Part shown: piece after piece, positions 38,037 to 45,289 of the stretch
Layout: the number at the start of each line of letters is the position of its first letter
Numbering within the stretch: the stretch's first letter is position 1
Notes under the pieces: generated by a model
Told to the model about the DNA's origin: nothing
What the model saw: the letters and a program-made list of their open reading frames with translations, nothing else
Database searches by the model: none
NCBI GenBank assembly: GCA_016699575.1
Contig: CP064979.1
Span: forward strand, 1,116,001 to 1,180,000
Origin: Flavobacteriales bacterium
GTDB lineage: Bacteria; Bacteroidota; Bacteroidia; Flavobacteriales_F; PHOS-HE28
DNA: 64,000 nucleotides
Direction: 5' to 3'
Program-made: the position numbers and the translations under genes

Positions 38037-38818
38037 TGGTTCTGGCTGTTCACGACGGTGACCACCAACGCCGCAGCGCTCACCGCGGCGAACAGGATGC
38101 TGAGCAGATCGAGATTGTGGCGGCCTACGCGGGCCCGCAACGTGGGGACGTAAACCACATCGCCCGGCAGCAGGAAGTAGTACTCGCTGGTGAGCACATC
38201 GGTGCTGCCCAGGTCCACGTAGATGGCCTGCACACCACGATCGCTCTGGCGCATTAGGGTCACCTTCTCCTTGTCTGCGAACTCATTGGCCCCACCCGCT
38301 TGGGCCAGGGCCTCAAGAATGGTGATCTGGTTGTTGTAGACGAAATAGGTACCGGGGCGCTGCACATCGCCCAGCACGCTAACGCGGTAGCTCACCAGTT
38401 TCAGGATGACCGTGGCGTTGTTGAAGCGGTCGTTGATCTTGCGTTGGATGACGTCCTGCGCTTCGGGAACGGTGAGCCCTTGCACCTTCACTTTGCCGAT
38501 CGTGGGCAGCTCCACCTGTCCATTCTTGTCAATGCCGAAGCCGTTGATGTACAACGAAGCATCGGTCATTCCGATGGTCCCGTTGGCACTCTCCACGTTG
38601 AAGAACTTCGAGGTGGCGTCATCGAGCCCCATCACACGGATGCTCAGGACATCGTTCACCTGGACGCGGTACTCGAACTTCTTGTTCTCGAAGAGCTTGG
38701 CGCCCTCGGTGCTGAGCGACTTGTCGCGGAGGTAGTTGATGTCGCGGCGGCCCACGCATGAGGCCAGGCTGCCGATCAGTACGATCCCGATCAGCCACAA
38801 TGCTCCTTTCTGCTGCAT
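38033..38818 (-). CDS. wza: Polysaccharide export outer-membrane lipoprotein (Wza-like)
   Basis: A 261-residue lipoprotein forming the outer-membrane exit of the polysaccharide. The signal peptide ends in the lipobox LASC (Cys at about residue 22). 'YRVQVNDVLSIRVMGLDD' starts the Poly_export domain, followed by SLBB-like blocks ('VSVLGDVQRPGTYFVYNNQITILEALAQAGG') and a hydrophobic C-terminal segment ('LDLLSILFAAVSAAALVVTVV'), as in many Bacteroidota homologues. The ATG at 38818 gives the lipoprotein signal; the upstream extension is not coding-like. It is the first gene of the operon. Confidence 0.92.
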   Translation of the reverse strand: MQQKGALWLIGIVLIGSLASCVGRRDINYLRDKSLSTEGAKLFENKKFEYRVQVNDVLSIRVMGLDDATSKFFNVESANGTIGMTDASLYINGFGIDKNGQVELPTIGKVKVQGLTVPEAQDVIQRKINDRFNNATVILKLVSYRVSVLGDVQRPGTYFVYNNQITILEALAQAGGANEFADKEKVTLMRQSDRGVQAIYVDLGSTDVLTSEYYFLLPGDVVYVPTLRARVGRHNLDLLSILFAAVSAAALVVTVVNSQNQ

Positions 38819-38866
38819 ACTGGTGGTTTGGGGCCGAGTAAGCGGCCGTTCCGTTTTGAAGAAGGC

Positions 38867-38874
38867 GAAAGATA
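38867..38874 (-). promoter_or_regulatory. -7 box of the exopolysaccharide operon
   Basis: The minus strand reads TATCTTTC (TAnnTTTG with one mismatch), 49 bp upstream of the Wza-like ATG. All downstream genes to 29353 overlap or are separated by less than 50 bp, so one promoter could drive eight genes. Confidence 0.45.
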
Positions 38875-38961
38875 CGTGCGGGCCTAGCGCAGGGTTTCGA
38901 GCACGGCCAGCATGTGTTGGCCATCGATGGATCCGTTGGATCGGGGATACCAATCCCAAAA

Positions 38962-39010
38962 ACGACAAGCTCGGGCGGATGCCGGGACTTGTTCTCCTCA
39001 GCCCGAAGTA
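38962..39010 (-). repeat. Degenerate copy of the tRNA-Glu tail and terminator
   Basis: This stretch aligns with 39063-39111 with roughly 80 % identity by eye and one gap: an imperfect hairpin ending CTTGTTCTCC, then CAGCCCG resembling the tRNA 3' end in the second copy. It may be the remains of an earlier duplication at this tRNA locus. Confidence 0.4.
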
Positions 39011-39065
39011 GGTGGTAGCGAGGATCTGGTAGGGCCCGAGCGTTCCACCATTCCACTACAAGAAT

Positions 39066-39097
39066 GAACAAGCCCCGGCGTTTGCCGGGGCTTGTTC
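39066..39097 (-). terminator. Displaced original terminator of tRNA-Glu
   Basis: A perfect 14-bp stem (GAACAAGCCCCGGC / GCCGGGGCTTGTTC) with a GTTT loop. It is adjacent to the left copy of the tRNA-Glu 3' end (39101-39114). If the element at 39101-45303 is removed in silico, the hairpin falls 3 bp behind the tRNA gene, where a tRNA terminator belongs. Confidence 0.7.
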
Positions 39098-39100
39098 TCC

Positions 39101-39114
39101 GTAGCCCGTAGGGG
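39101..39114. repeat. Left attachment repeat
   Basis: GTAGCCCGTAGGGG, identical to 45290-45303. It corresponds to the last 13 nt of tRNA-Glu plus one flanking base. Identity stops abruptly on the inner side (GGCTACAT versus AATCGAAC). Confidence 0.8.
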
Positions 39115-39232
39115 GCTACATCTATCCCGTCGCTACTTTTCCTCATTCCGCCCTCAACGGCTACTTCCCTGCATTCATCGGCCTGCCCGGATGGTGAATG
39201 GAGGTAGGCGGGAATCGCTCAGGGAAAGAAAA

Positions 39233-39254
39233 ACCGATGCCCGGACCGATGCCG
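39233..39254 (+). repeat. Left near-terminal repeat of the element
   Basis: AACCGATGCCC followed by GGACCGATGCC, itself two copies of ACCGATGCC. A copy with three differences lies in the same orientation at 45212-45233. Such sites may be arm-type binding sites for the recombinase or excisionase. Confidence 0.5.
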
Positions 39255-39270
39255 GAACATCCTGGCCGCT

Positions 39271-39278
39271 ACATTTCG
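39271..39278 (+). promoter_or_regulatory. -7 box of the integrase gene
   Basis: TACATTTC, one mismatch from TAnnTTTG, 31 bp upstream of the integrase ATG and 17 bp inside the left near-terminal repeat, so binding at that repeat could affect integrase expression. Confidence 0.45.
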
Positions 39279-39308
39279 GGCATCCAGTGCAACACATCGT
39301 GAGAACCC

Positions 39309-40625
39309 ATGCCCAAATACCGCTTCAACCTCCGAACGACTAAGGAGACGCGCCCCGACCAACCCGCCATTGTGCGTTTCATCATTCGGTGGAATGGTGA
39401 GACGCTCACCTATCCGACCGGCGAGACAATTGCACCGAAGCATTGGTGCGACGAACCAGGACAGCGCAACTTTCAACGGGCCAAGGAAACCCGGTCGTTC
39501 CCCGAACATCCGGAGTTCAACCGCCGCCTATCTGATCTTGAACTGAAGGCAAGGGACGCATTCCGGGCGTTCACCACGGACCACGGGCGGGAACCCTTCC
39601 CCGATGAACTGCGCACGGCCTTGGATATCGCAACGGGCCGCACGGTAGAAACACCCGCCGAACTATTCGCCTTCGCAGCGGGCTACATTGACAGCGAAGA
39701 AGGGCGGTTCAACACTGATCGGAAACGCTCCTTTCATCGGGCCACCACATCACGCTACCGTGTGACCTTGGCCTACCTGAAGGAATACACCGCGCAACGC
39801 CAAGGCGCGAAGGAGGGGCGGATTCCATTCGCGGCGATCACTCCGGACTACGTTACCGGCTTCACTGCCTTCCTGACTAACGATAAGGGGTTCGCGGCCC
39901 ATACGGTCGTGAAGTACGCCCGGACGTTGCGCCTGTTCATGGCGAAGGCCGAAGAAAAGGGGCACGATGTGAACCGTCAGGCGATGGCAAAGGCTACGGC
40001 CAACATGCAGCAAGGTGACGAAACCGATATGGTCTATCTGACCACGGACGAACTAATGGCCTTTGATCGTGCCGACCTGACCGCACACCCCCGGTTGGAC
40101 GCTGCCCGTGATCGGTTCATCGTTCAGGCGTTCACCGGGCTTCGGTTCGGGGACTTGTCGCGGTTGATGCCGGAGCACTTCGCCGCCGGACAGATGGAAA
40201 CCGACACGAGCAAAACGGGGAAACGGGTTGTGGCCCCTATCGCCCCGGTCGTTCAGCGCATCCTTACCAAATACGGCGGCAAGATGCCCCCGGCGATATC
40301 GAACCAGAAACAGAACGATTACCTGAAGGCAGCGGCAGAAATGGTCCCGGAACTTCAGGAACGTGTGCGCACTGCCCGCACGGTAGCGGGTATGCGGGTG
40401 GAAGCCGTCCGTCGCAAGTGCGAACTGATCACTACGCACACCGCGCGTCGGTCCTTCGCGTCGAACCTCTACCTGTCCGGGGTTCCTGCCCGTTCCATCA
40501 TGAAGGTCACAGGTCACACGACCGAACAGGCGTTCATGCGATACATCCGCCTAACCGATACGGAACACCTCGGCATCATTGCAGCGTCCCCGATGTTCAA
40601 CGTTGGGTTGTTGCACGTCGCTTAA
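39309..40625 (+). CDS. Tyrosine recombinase/integrase
   Basis: Catalyses integration and excision of the element. The 438-residue protein has an N-terminal arm/SAM-like region (about 1-240; 'FHRATTSRYRVTLAYLKEYT') and a catalytic domain with Arg279 (TGLRFGDL), Lys302 (DTSKTGK), His377 and Arg380 (HTARRSF), His403 (TGHTTEQAF) and nucleophile Tyr412 (MRYIRL). The layout is that of Bacteroidota element integrases (phage_int_SAM_5 type). It is transcribed inward from the left end, just inside the attachment repeat. Confidence 0.93.
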   Translation: MPKYRFNLRTTKETRPDQPAIVRFIIRWNGETLTYPTGETIAPKHWCDEPGQRNFQRAKETRSFPEHPEFNRRLSDLELKARDAFRAFTTDHGREPFPDELRTALDIATGRTVETPAELFAFAAGYIDSEEGRFNTDRKRSFHRATTSRYRVTLAYLKEYTAQRQGAKEGRIPFAAITPDYVTGFTAFLTNDKGFAAHTVVKYARTLRLFMAKAEEKGHDVNRQAMAKATANMQQGDETDMVYLTTDELMAFDRADLTAHPRLDAARDRFIVQAFTGLRFGDLSRLMPEHFAAGQMETDTSKTGKRVVAPIAPVVQRILTKYGGKMPPAISNQKQNDYLKAAAEMVPELQERVRTARTVAGMRVEAVRRKCELITTHTARRSFASNLYLSGVPARSIMKVTGHTTEQAFMRYIRLTDTEHLGIIAASPMFNVGLLHVA

Positions 40626-40636
40626 TACACCGCGTC

Positions 40637-41416
40637 ATGATGTTCACTTTTGGAAGTCTGGACTCAGACAGTGCGGAGGCATATCGGGAACGGGCAGAGG
40701 CCAACCCTACGCGCTGGCAAGACTTATCGCGGCTGTTGGAAGAGGAGGCCGAGGCAGCGAACAGTATCGCTGCCAGACCATGCACACATGGTCGCGTTTT
40801 CGCCGAAACTTGCTTGGAGTGCTGGCAGGACATTGCCCCTGCATTTCGAGGGGTGGTAGAGATCATGCACAGGATGCGAATGGAATTCGGGGAACCGGTT
40901 CCCACGGATCCAACCGAATACCGGACATGGGTTATCACCTATCGAGACGAACGGATTCGCGACATACAGTTTGCGGGCACCTCGGGCCAGGCATTTGAGA
41001 GGGCACCGGTCGCTTGGCAAGTCGAACAAGACTACATCGTGCAATTCTGCGATCAGGAAGTAGGAAGGTTGGATCGGTTGGCCGCTGCGGTGTTCGTTTC
41101 AGGTATGCCATCCGCACCTCCTTTCACTTGGAAAGGCGAAGCCGGTGAGCTGTTCCAGCTATTCGATGAGATGATCGGGAAGGGTTGGATCCGCATACCA
41201 AGGAACGGGGGCAAGGTTTCCCGTACAGAATTGGCGAAACGCGTGCGCACCGCCTTTGACTTCGATGACGGTTCAACAATAGCTGAATCGGTAGCCGTGA
41301 AGTACCTCAAGAAGAGTAAATATCCACCGGGGCAAACTGTCCAGACACTCGATTGGAACCCCAAGGTGCCACCGGGCAAACGATCCACGTTCAACCCCGA
41401 AGAACAGGGCGGTTAG
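40637..41416 (+). CDS. Element protein with CxH...CxxC motif, unknown function
   Basis: A 259-residue protein 11 bp after the integrase gene. Residues Cys49, His51, Cys59 and Cys62 (PCTHGRVFAETCLECW) could bind zinc. The C-terminal half ('FTWKGEAGELFQLFDEMIGKGWI' ... 'ELAKRVRTAFDF') resembles in pattern the C-terminal region of RteC-like regulators of Bacteroides elements, but this is a weak match from memory. Two adjacent ATGs (40637 and 40640) are possible starts. Probably a regulator of the element. Confidence 0.7.
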   Translation: MMFTFGSLDSDSAEAYRERAEANPTRWQDLSRLLEEEAEAANSIAARPCTHGRVFAETCLECWQDIAPAFRGVVEIMHRMRMEFGEPVPTDPTEYRTWVITYRDERIRDIQFAGTSGQAFERAPVAWQVEQDYIVQFCDQEVGRLDRLAAAVFVSGMPSAPPFTWKGEAGELFQLFDEMIGKGWIRIPRNGGKVSRTELAKRVRTAFDFDDGSTIAESVAVKYLKKSKYPPGQTVQTLDWNPKVPPGKRSTFNPEEQGG

Positions 41417-41495
41417 GTTACGTCCGTACCCGGTCGGGACCTACCGATCTTCGTTCATCCGTTCTATTCGCATCGCGGCCAGCAAACACGGTCGG

Positions 41496-41807
41496 ATGCA
41501 AATGGAAAACAACATTGTCCTTTCACAGATTCCCGCCGAAGAGTTGGCCGGAATGATCGCGCGGGCAGTACGCGCCCAAATTGGCCCGATGCCAACGGCA
41601 GCGTTACCGGACACCGAACGACTCCGCACGACCAAAGAGGCTGCGGACTTTTTCCAAGTCTCAGAGCCCACCCTCCGCGACTGGACACGCCGTGAGTTGG
41701 TGAAGGGTTCGCGAATCGCTGGACGGGTCCGATACCGACATGCTGACCTATTGGACGCGCTGCAACGGATCAGCGTTCGTAAATCCCAGCGTCATCATAC
41801 GCGGTGA
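41496..41807 (+). CDS. Helix-turn-helix protein, excisionase-like
   Basis: A 103-residue protein with a MerR/excisionase-type winged helix at about residues 43-95: 'RTTKEAADFFQVSEPTLRDWTRRELVKGSRIAGRVRYRHADLLDAL'. Size, fold and position near an integrase gene match the directionality factors or regulators of Bacteroidota elements. Starts at 41496 or at the ATG two codons on (41502). Confidence 0.8.
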   Translation: MQMENNIVLSQIPAEELAGMIARAVRAQIGPMPTAALPDTERLRTTKEAADFFQVSEPTLRDWTRRELVKGSRIAGRVRYRHADLLDALQRISVRKSQRHHTR

Positions 41808-41853
41808 ATGTGGAAACAACGAAGGCGCACCTTAGGCGCGCCTCGCTGTTCCA

Positions 41854-43116
41854 GTGTCAACCCACGGACGAACCGCAGTGATCGACGGTGTGAAACTACG
41901 CATCAGAGGGCGCGCACGGCGACGGCTGCGCCTTAACGAGTTGATTCAATGGCGACCCAATGGCACGTTCAAGGATGGGCGGCCGAGGTTCCGGGGCACC
42001 TGGGCAGGTTTCACTTTCGTGGGCGACGATCGGGAATGCTGGGAGTTCCGAGGGTCGTTCCACAAGTACCACGAAGGCGGTACGAACTGCCGTGACTTCA
42101 CGTTGTCCCAATTCGTGCGCACGGTGAACGAGATATGTGATCGGTTGCGGTTGCATCCGGGCAGCGTGACTGTGTGCAATGTCGAAACCGGGGTGAACGT
42201 GTGCCCCCCGATACCGACGCGGGAAGTATTGGCGCGGATCATCATGCACAAGGGCGCGCGTCCAATGCACATGAAAGGCGCGAAACCGGGCCACGGCATC
42301 ACGATCGAACACACCGCGTGCCGTTACAAGTGGTACGACAAGGCCGATCAGAACGACATGGAAGGCGAGTTGCTGAGGGCTGAGAACGCGGATCACAAGA
42401 TGGCAGCGGTGAAGGCAGCGATATGGCCCAACCCAAAGGACCGCCGCACGGTGACACTTGCGGACCTGTTGGATCCCGCCGTTTGGCAGGCATTGCAAAC
42501 CCTAGCCCTTCGCCGCTTCGATGAACTGTTGATCCTGGAACCCGACCTGAACACCGACGGCCTGAGCGAAAAGGACCTTGCCCTACTGAGCAACGCGATG
42601 CGCCCGGAGTATTGGAAAGGGCTGAAACGATCCACGCGCTGCGATCAACGTCGAAGGTTGGACCGGATCATCATGGAGCGTGGAAGATCCCACCTGAAGG
42701 CCGAACTACGGCAACTGATCACGGACAAGTTCACGGCAGCGATCGACATGGACGCCCGGACGAATTGCCCAAGGGTGCAACCGGTGGCCATGGTGCCCAC
42801 GGATACCCCGGACCGGACATACTGCTCACTAGTGATAAAGGAGCACAACGTCCGGTCTGAGGTATCCGAACAGAACGACGTGGTGGAGGTACGTCGGTGC
42901 CCGGAATGCGACCGCGACATCACGCACCAAGATCCGCGTTCAGAGGTTTGCAGCGAACGCCTCTATGGCAAGGAAGGGAAGAGGTGCCGGAACGCACGGA
43001 GTAACCGAAAATTGAGCCTTCGGCGCATGGACGCGCGTAGCCTCCCCCTGTTCGATCAACGGCCGTTCATCCGCCCCCCTGGGGGGCCGCAACACGGCAA
43101 CACCTCGGCGCGATGA
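41854..43116 (+). CDS. Replication-initiator-like protein (gene II/X type) of the element
   Basis: A 420-residue protein from a GTG at 41854; a GTG at 41875 would give the typical opening 'IDGVKLRIRG'. The blocks 'WEFRGSFHKYHEGGTNCRDFTLSQF', 'VETGVNVCPPIPTREVL', 'YKWYDKADQ' and 'LLRAENADHKM' match a Bacteroidota family of element-borne proteins that I recall as similar in layout to gene II/X replication proteins of filamentous phage and plasmids. A C-terminal Cys cluster (C349, C352, C366, C378) may bind zinc. Replication activity is inferred; the exact nickase residues are not assigned. Confidence 0.65.
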   Translation: MSTHGRTAVIDGVKLRIRGRARRRLRLNELIQWRPNGTFKDGRPRFRGTWAGFTFVGDDRECWEFRGSFHKYHEGGTNCRDFTLSQFVRTVNEICDRLRLHPGSVTVCNVETGVNVCPPIPTREVLARIIMHKGARPMHMKGAKPGHGITIEHTACRYKWYDKADQNDMEGELLRAENADHKMAAVKAAIWPNPKDRRTVTLADLLDPAVWQALQTLALRRFDELLILEPDLNTDGLSEKDLALLSNAMRPEYWKGLKRSTRCDQRRRLDRIIMERGRSHLKAELRQLITDKFTAAIDMDARTNCPRVQPVAMVPTDTPDRTYCSLVIKEHNVRSEVSEQNDVVEVRRCPECDRDITHQDPRSEVCSERLYGKEGKRCRNARSNRKLSLRRMDARSLPLFDQRPFIRPPGGPQHGNTSAR

Positions 43117-43490
43117 ACCCGCAACGTATTTTCAACCCATGCGCCGGTTCTTCAAACGCCTTGTCCGGTTGCTTGGGTTCCTGTTGGACCTTGCAACGTC
43201 ACACCCCGCACGATGGCAATACAAGACTGACCGTTGGCAGGACCGTGACCCTTTATGAGCTCAACACCTTGGACATGGATGCCCGCGCTTCGCATTTGTG
43301 GACGCATGGTGAGTACGTGACCGGCATTGCCGATGCCCAAGGCCGTAGCAACTTCTACGCGCTCCACGGCTACTTTGTCGAGGTGGAGTTATTCGATGAA
43401 GGCAACGCAATTGCGGCCGTTATTCCCTTCAACGCTGGCGACCGTTACGAACGAATGATCCGGGGCGTTGACTTGTCACGGCTCACCTGA
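43113..43490 (+). CDS. Hypothetical element protein
   Basis: A 125-residue protein whose ATG overlaps the stop of the replication-initiator-like gene (ATGA), which suggests a translationally coupled partner. The first 40 residues are Cys/Ser-rich and low in conservation signals; the rest forms a small beta-rich domain ('TVTLYELNTLDMDARASHLWTHGEYV', 'FYALHGYFVEVELFDEGNAIAAVIPF'). No family is recognised. Confidence 0.65.
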   Translation: MNPQRIFNPCAGSSNALSGCLGSCWTLQRHTPHDGNTRLTVGRTVTLYELNTLDMDARASHLWTHGEYVTGIADAQGRSNFYALHGYFVEVELFDEGNAIAAVIPFNAGDRYERMIRGVDLSRLT

Positions 43491-43500
43491 AGGAACATCC

Positions 43501-43863
43501 ATGAACAAGGATCCGCATACTGGCCACTTCGCCAAGGGCAACAGCGGCCGTGCCAAGGGCACGAAGAACCTGCGAACCCTGCAATGGGAAGAGCTGGGTA
43601 AAGAGATCACAGAGGCCAACGGCGCACGGTTCAACGCCCTGCTGGAACGGTTGTGGAATAGCCGCAAACTGTCCGATCAGATCCGCGCCGCTGAGTTGTT
43701 CCTGAAGGTGGCGGAGTTCTTCAAACCGAAGTTGCAGCGGATCTACGCACCAGACCCAAACCCGCAGACCGTCCCAGTGATCAACATCGTTGTGCAACCG
43801 CCCCCCGTCGATCCCGATGGCCCCTTGCGCAGTGGGAACGCCTTGGATAGCGCCAGGACGTAG
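43501..43863 (+). CDS. DUF5681-like small element protein
   Basis: A 120-residue protein opening MNKDPHTGHFAKGNSGRAKG followed by TKNLRT. The 'F.KGNSG..KG.KN' pattern is that of DUF5681-like proteins common in phages and mobile elements. The middle is helical and the C-terminus Pro-rich. Function unknown. ATG at 43501 chosen for the motif. Confidence 0.7.
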   Translation: MNKDPHTGHFAKGNSGRAKGTKNLRTLQWEELGKEITEANGARFNALLERLWNSRKLSDQIRAAELFLKVAEFFKPKLQRIYAPDPNPQTVPVINIVVQPPPVDPDGPLRSGNALDSART

Positions 43864-43960
43864 GCCGTAGTTTGCGGCGGTTCAACGGGGTGTTTGGCCC
43901 AGCGCGTGCGTGAAGGCCATTGCCGCGAAGTATGCACTCACCAAGTCACGGTCAGGCAAC

Positions 43961-43968
43961 TACCTTCG
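43961..43968 (+). promoter_or_regulatory. -7 box directly in front of the start codon (leaderless type)
   Basis: TACCTTCG ends only 4 bp before the ATG at 43973. The context CTACCTTCGG-AGT-ATGCGAA recurs on the other strand in front of the DUF4468 gene. Confidence 0.5.
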
Positions 43969-43972
43969 GAGT

Positions 43973-44536
43973 ATGCGAAACATGATACTACTACTTGCAC
44001 TGACGTTAGGAACTGTGACCCGTGCCCAAGGCGACGTGATGGAAACACTGAGTTCACACTATTCCACTGATAGCCTTTTTTTCACGGTGGACACGGTGCG
44101 GTTTGACGTGCCGTTGGCCAATGTGAAACCCAAAATAGAGAAGTACGTGTGCGCCGCTGTCGGGCCTTGGAGCACTAACGAGGTCAGTTCCCTGGGTAGC
44201 CTCGCATCGGGCCGTGTGGAGTTTACCTACATGCCCGAGAACCTCATGGAAGTTACCCGTGCGGGGTACCTGTCTACGTTCGCGACATACCGATGGACAG
44301 AGGGAATGTGCATTGTTCGCCTTGAACTATGGCGGCAACGCCCTGCGGTCAGTTCATTCAAACCCGACATGTCGTTCGGCATGATCGCGCGCGGCAATCG
44401 GTGTTCTCAGAACCTTTGTTCCCTGCAAGGGGTGTCCAAGTGTTCAGAGGTATGCAACAATGAGCTATGGCCCGCCGTGGAACAGGTGCGCGCGGCTATC
44501 CTGAAGGAAGTCCGGTCAGCGGTGGCCTCGAAGTAG
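43973..44536 (+). CDS. Exported cargo protein of the element
   Basis: A 187-residue protein with signal peptide MRNMILLLALTLGTVTRAQG and a globular Cys-containing domain ('GNRCSQNLCSLQGVSKCSEVCNNELW' holds four Cys in about 20 residues). 'GYLSTFATYRWTEGMCIVRLELWR' could correspond to a strand pair as in DUF4468 proteins, but I cannot assign it. An ATG three codons on (43982) is an alternative start and would give a longer leader after the -7 box. Confidence 0.65.
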   Translation: MRNMILLLALTLGTVTRAQGDVMETLSSHYSTDSLFFTVDTVRFDVPLANVKPKIEKYVCAAVGPWSTNEVSSLGSLASGRVEFTYMPENLMEVTRAGYLSTFATYRWTEGMCIVRLELWRQRPAVSSFKPDMSFGMIARGNRCSQNLCSLQGVSKCSEVCNNELWPAVEQVRAAILKEVRSAVASK

Positions 44537-44578
44537 AGAACTGGGGGCTGCCGAGCACGGAGGACCAACCATGATCCA

Positions 44579-45157
44579 CTACCAGTCCGATGACCCGGCG
44601 GAGGACATAGCTCGTTGGAGATCGGCTACCATGGCGTCGCATTCCTTCTTTATCAATGGCTGTATGATCCCCGCGCAGTGGATGAGCATCATTTCCTTTT
44701 CCGTCCCTTCAACGATCATCAATGTGGGTTTCGGAGTGTAGCACTCCGCGCCTGCATAGATGGGTCCATAGTCCAGATAGGGAACGTAGGTGGTGCCCGA
44801 GGTCAATCCGCCAACCCCAACGTGGTTGAAGTTGTAGAACCGCACGCGATAGCGACCCGCCTTCGCTGCAACCTCGACCGTAAACCAAATACGGCCCATA
44901 TCGTGATAGTTAAACCACCCCTTGCCCACGATGGTTCTCGCACTGTCATCTTCCAACTGGATTACCTCTTCGGCGTCTTTGAAGGCGTCAACGAACCAAC
45001 GTCGCGCCGATCGGTAGAGTTGGTCAGCCGTTCGGGTGCTGTCCACCCTAACCAGCTCAACGCGCTCGTACGGTTTCGGCGGATCAGTTGACGTAGGTTC
45101 CTGACCGAAGGCTGAGGAGGTCAATGCGGTCAGGGCCGCGAAGAGCAGGGTTCGCAT
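44579..45157 (-). CDS. Exported DUF4468 (TBP-like fold) protein
   Basis: A 192-residue protein with signal peptide MRTLLFAALTALTSSAFGQ and a DUF4468 domain: 'SARRWFVDAFKDAEEVIQLEDDSARTIVGKGWFNY' then 'IWFTVEVAAKAGRYRVRFYNFNHVG'. The family is frequent in Bacteroidota genomes and its role is unknown; it is periplasmic or surface-exposed. It is transcribed towards the element interior, convergent to the other exported protein, and has the same box-to-start context. ATG at 45157 chosen for the signal peptide. Confidence 0.82.
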   Translation of the reverse strand: MRTLLFAALTALTSSAFGQEPTSTDPPKPYERVELVRVDSTRTADQLYRSARRWFVDAFKDAEEVIQLEDDSARTIVGKGWFNYHDMGRIWFTVEVAAKAGRYRVRFYNFNHVGVGGLTSGTTYVPYLDYGPIYAGAECYTPKPTLMIVEGTEKEMMLIHCAGIIQPLIKKECDAMVADLQRAMSSAGSSDW

Positions 45158-45161
45158 TTGC

Positions 45162-45169
45162 CGAAGGTA
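45162..45169 (-). promoter_or_regulatory. -7 box directly in front of the DUF4468 gene
   Basis: The minus strand reads TACCTTCG with only 4 bp to the ATG (CTACCTTCGG-CAA-ATGCGAA), the same arrangement as at 43961-43968. Leaderless transcripts are likely. Confidence 0.5.
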
Positions 45170-45211
45170 GATGGGCTGAGGTGGAAAGAGGAACGGCGGA
45201 GAACTGGCCGT

Positions 45212-45233
45212 AACCGATGCCCAAACCAATGCC
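45212..45233 (+). repeat. Right near-terminal repeat of the element
   Basis: AACCGATGCCC followed by AAACCAATGCC, 19 of 22 positions identical to 39233-39254, same orientation, 57 bp inside the right attachment repeat. Confidence 0.5.
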
Positions 45234-45247
45234 CTAGAAACGACAAT

Positions 45248-45282
45248 CGCCGGAAACCCTTGCTATTGCTAAGGTTCCGGCG
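45248..45282 (-). terminator. Hairpin at the right end of the element
   Basis: The arms CGCCGGAA / TTCCGGCG extend with a small bulge to about 12 bp around GCTATTGCT. Seen from tRNA-Glu it lies 9 bp behind the tRNA, in place of the displaced original terminator, so the element may bring a substitute terminator. A protein-binding role is also possible. Confidence 0.5.
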
Positions 45283-45289
45283 ACACGTT

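Larger units (their letters stand above)
38819..39308. other. 490-bp gap: operon promoter, tRNA terminators, element left end
   Basis: No credible gene is seen. From left to right it holds the exopolysaccharide operon promoter (box at 38867-38874), a degenerate hairpin copy (about 38962-38994), a perfect hairpin (39066-39097), the 14-bp attachment repeat (39101-39114), the 22-bp near-terminal repeat (39233-39254) and a promoter-like box before the integrase gene. Confidence 0.6.
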
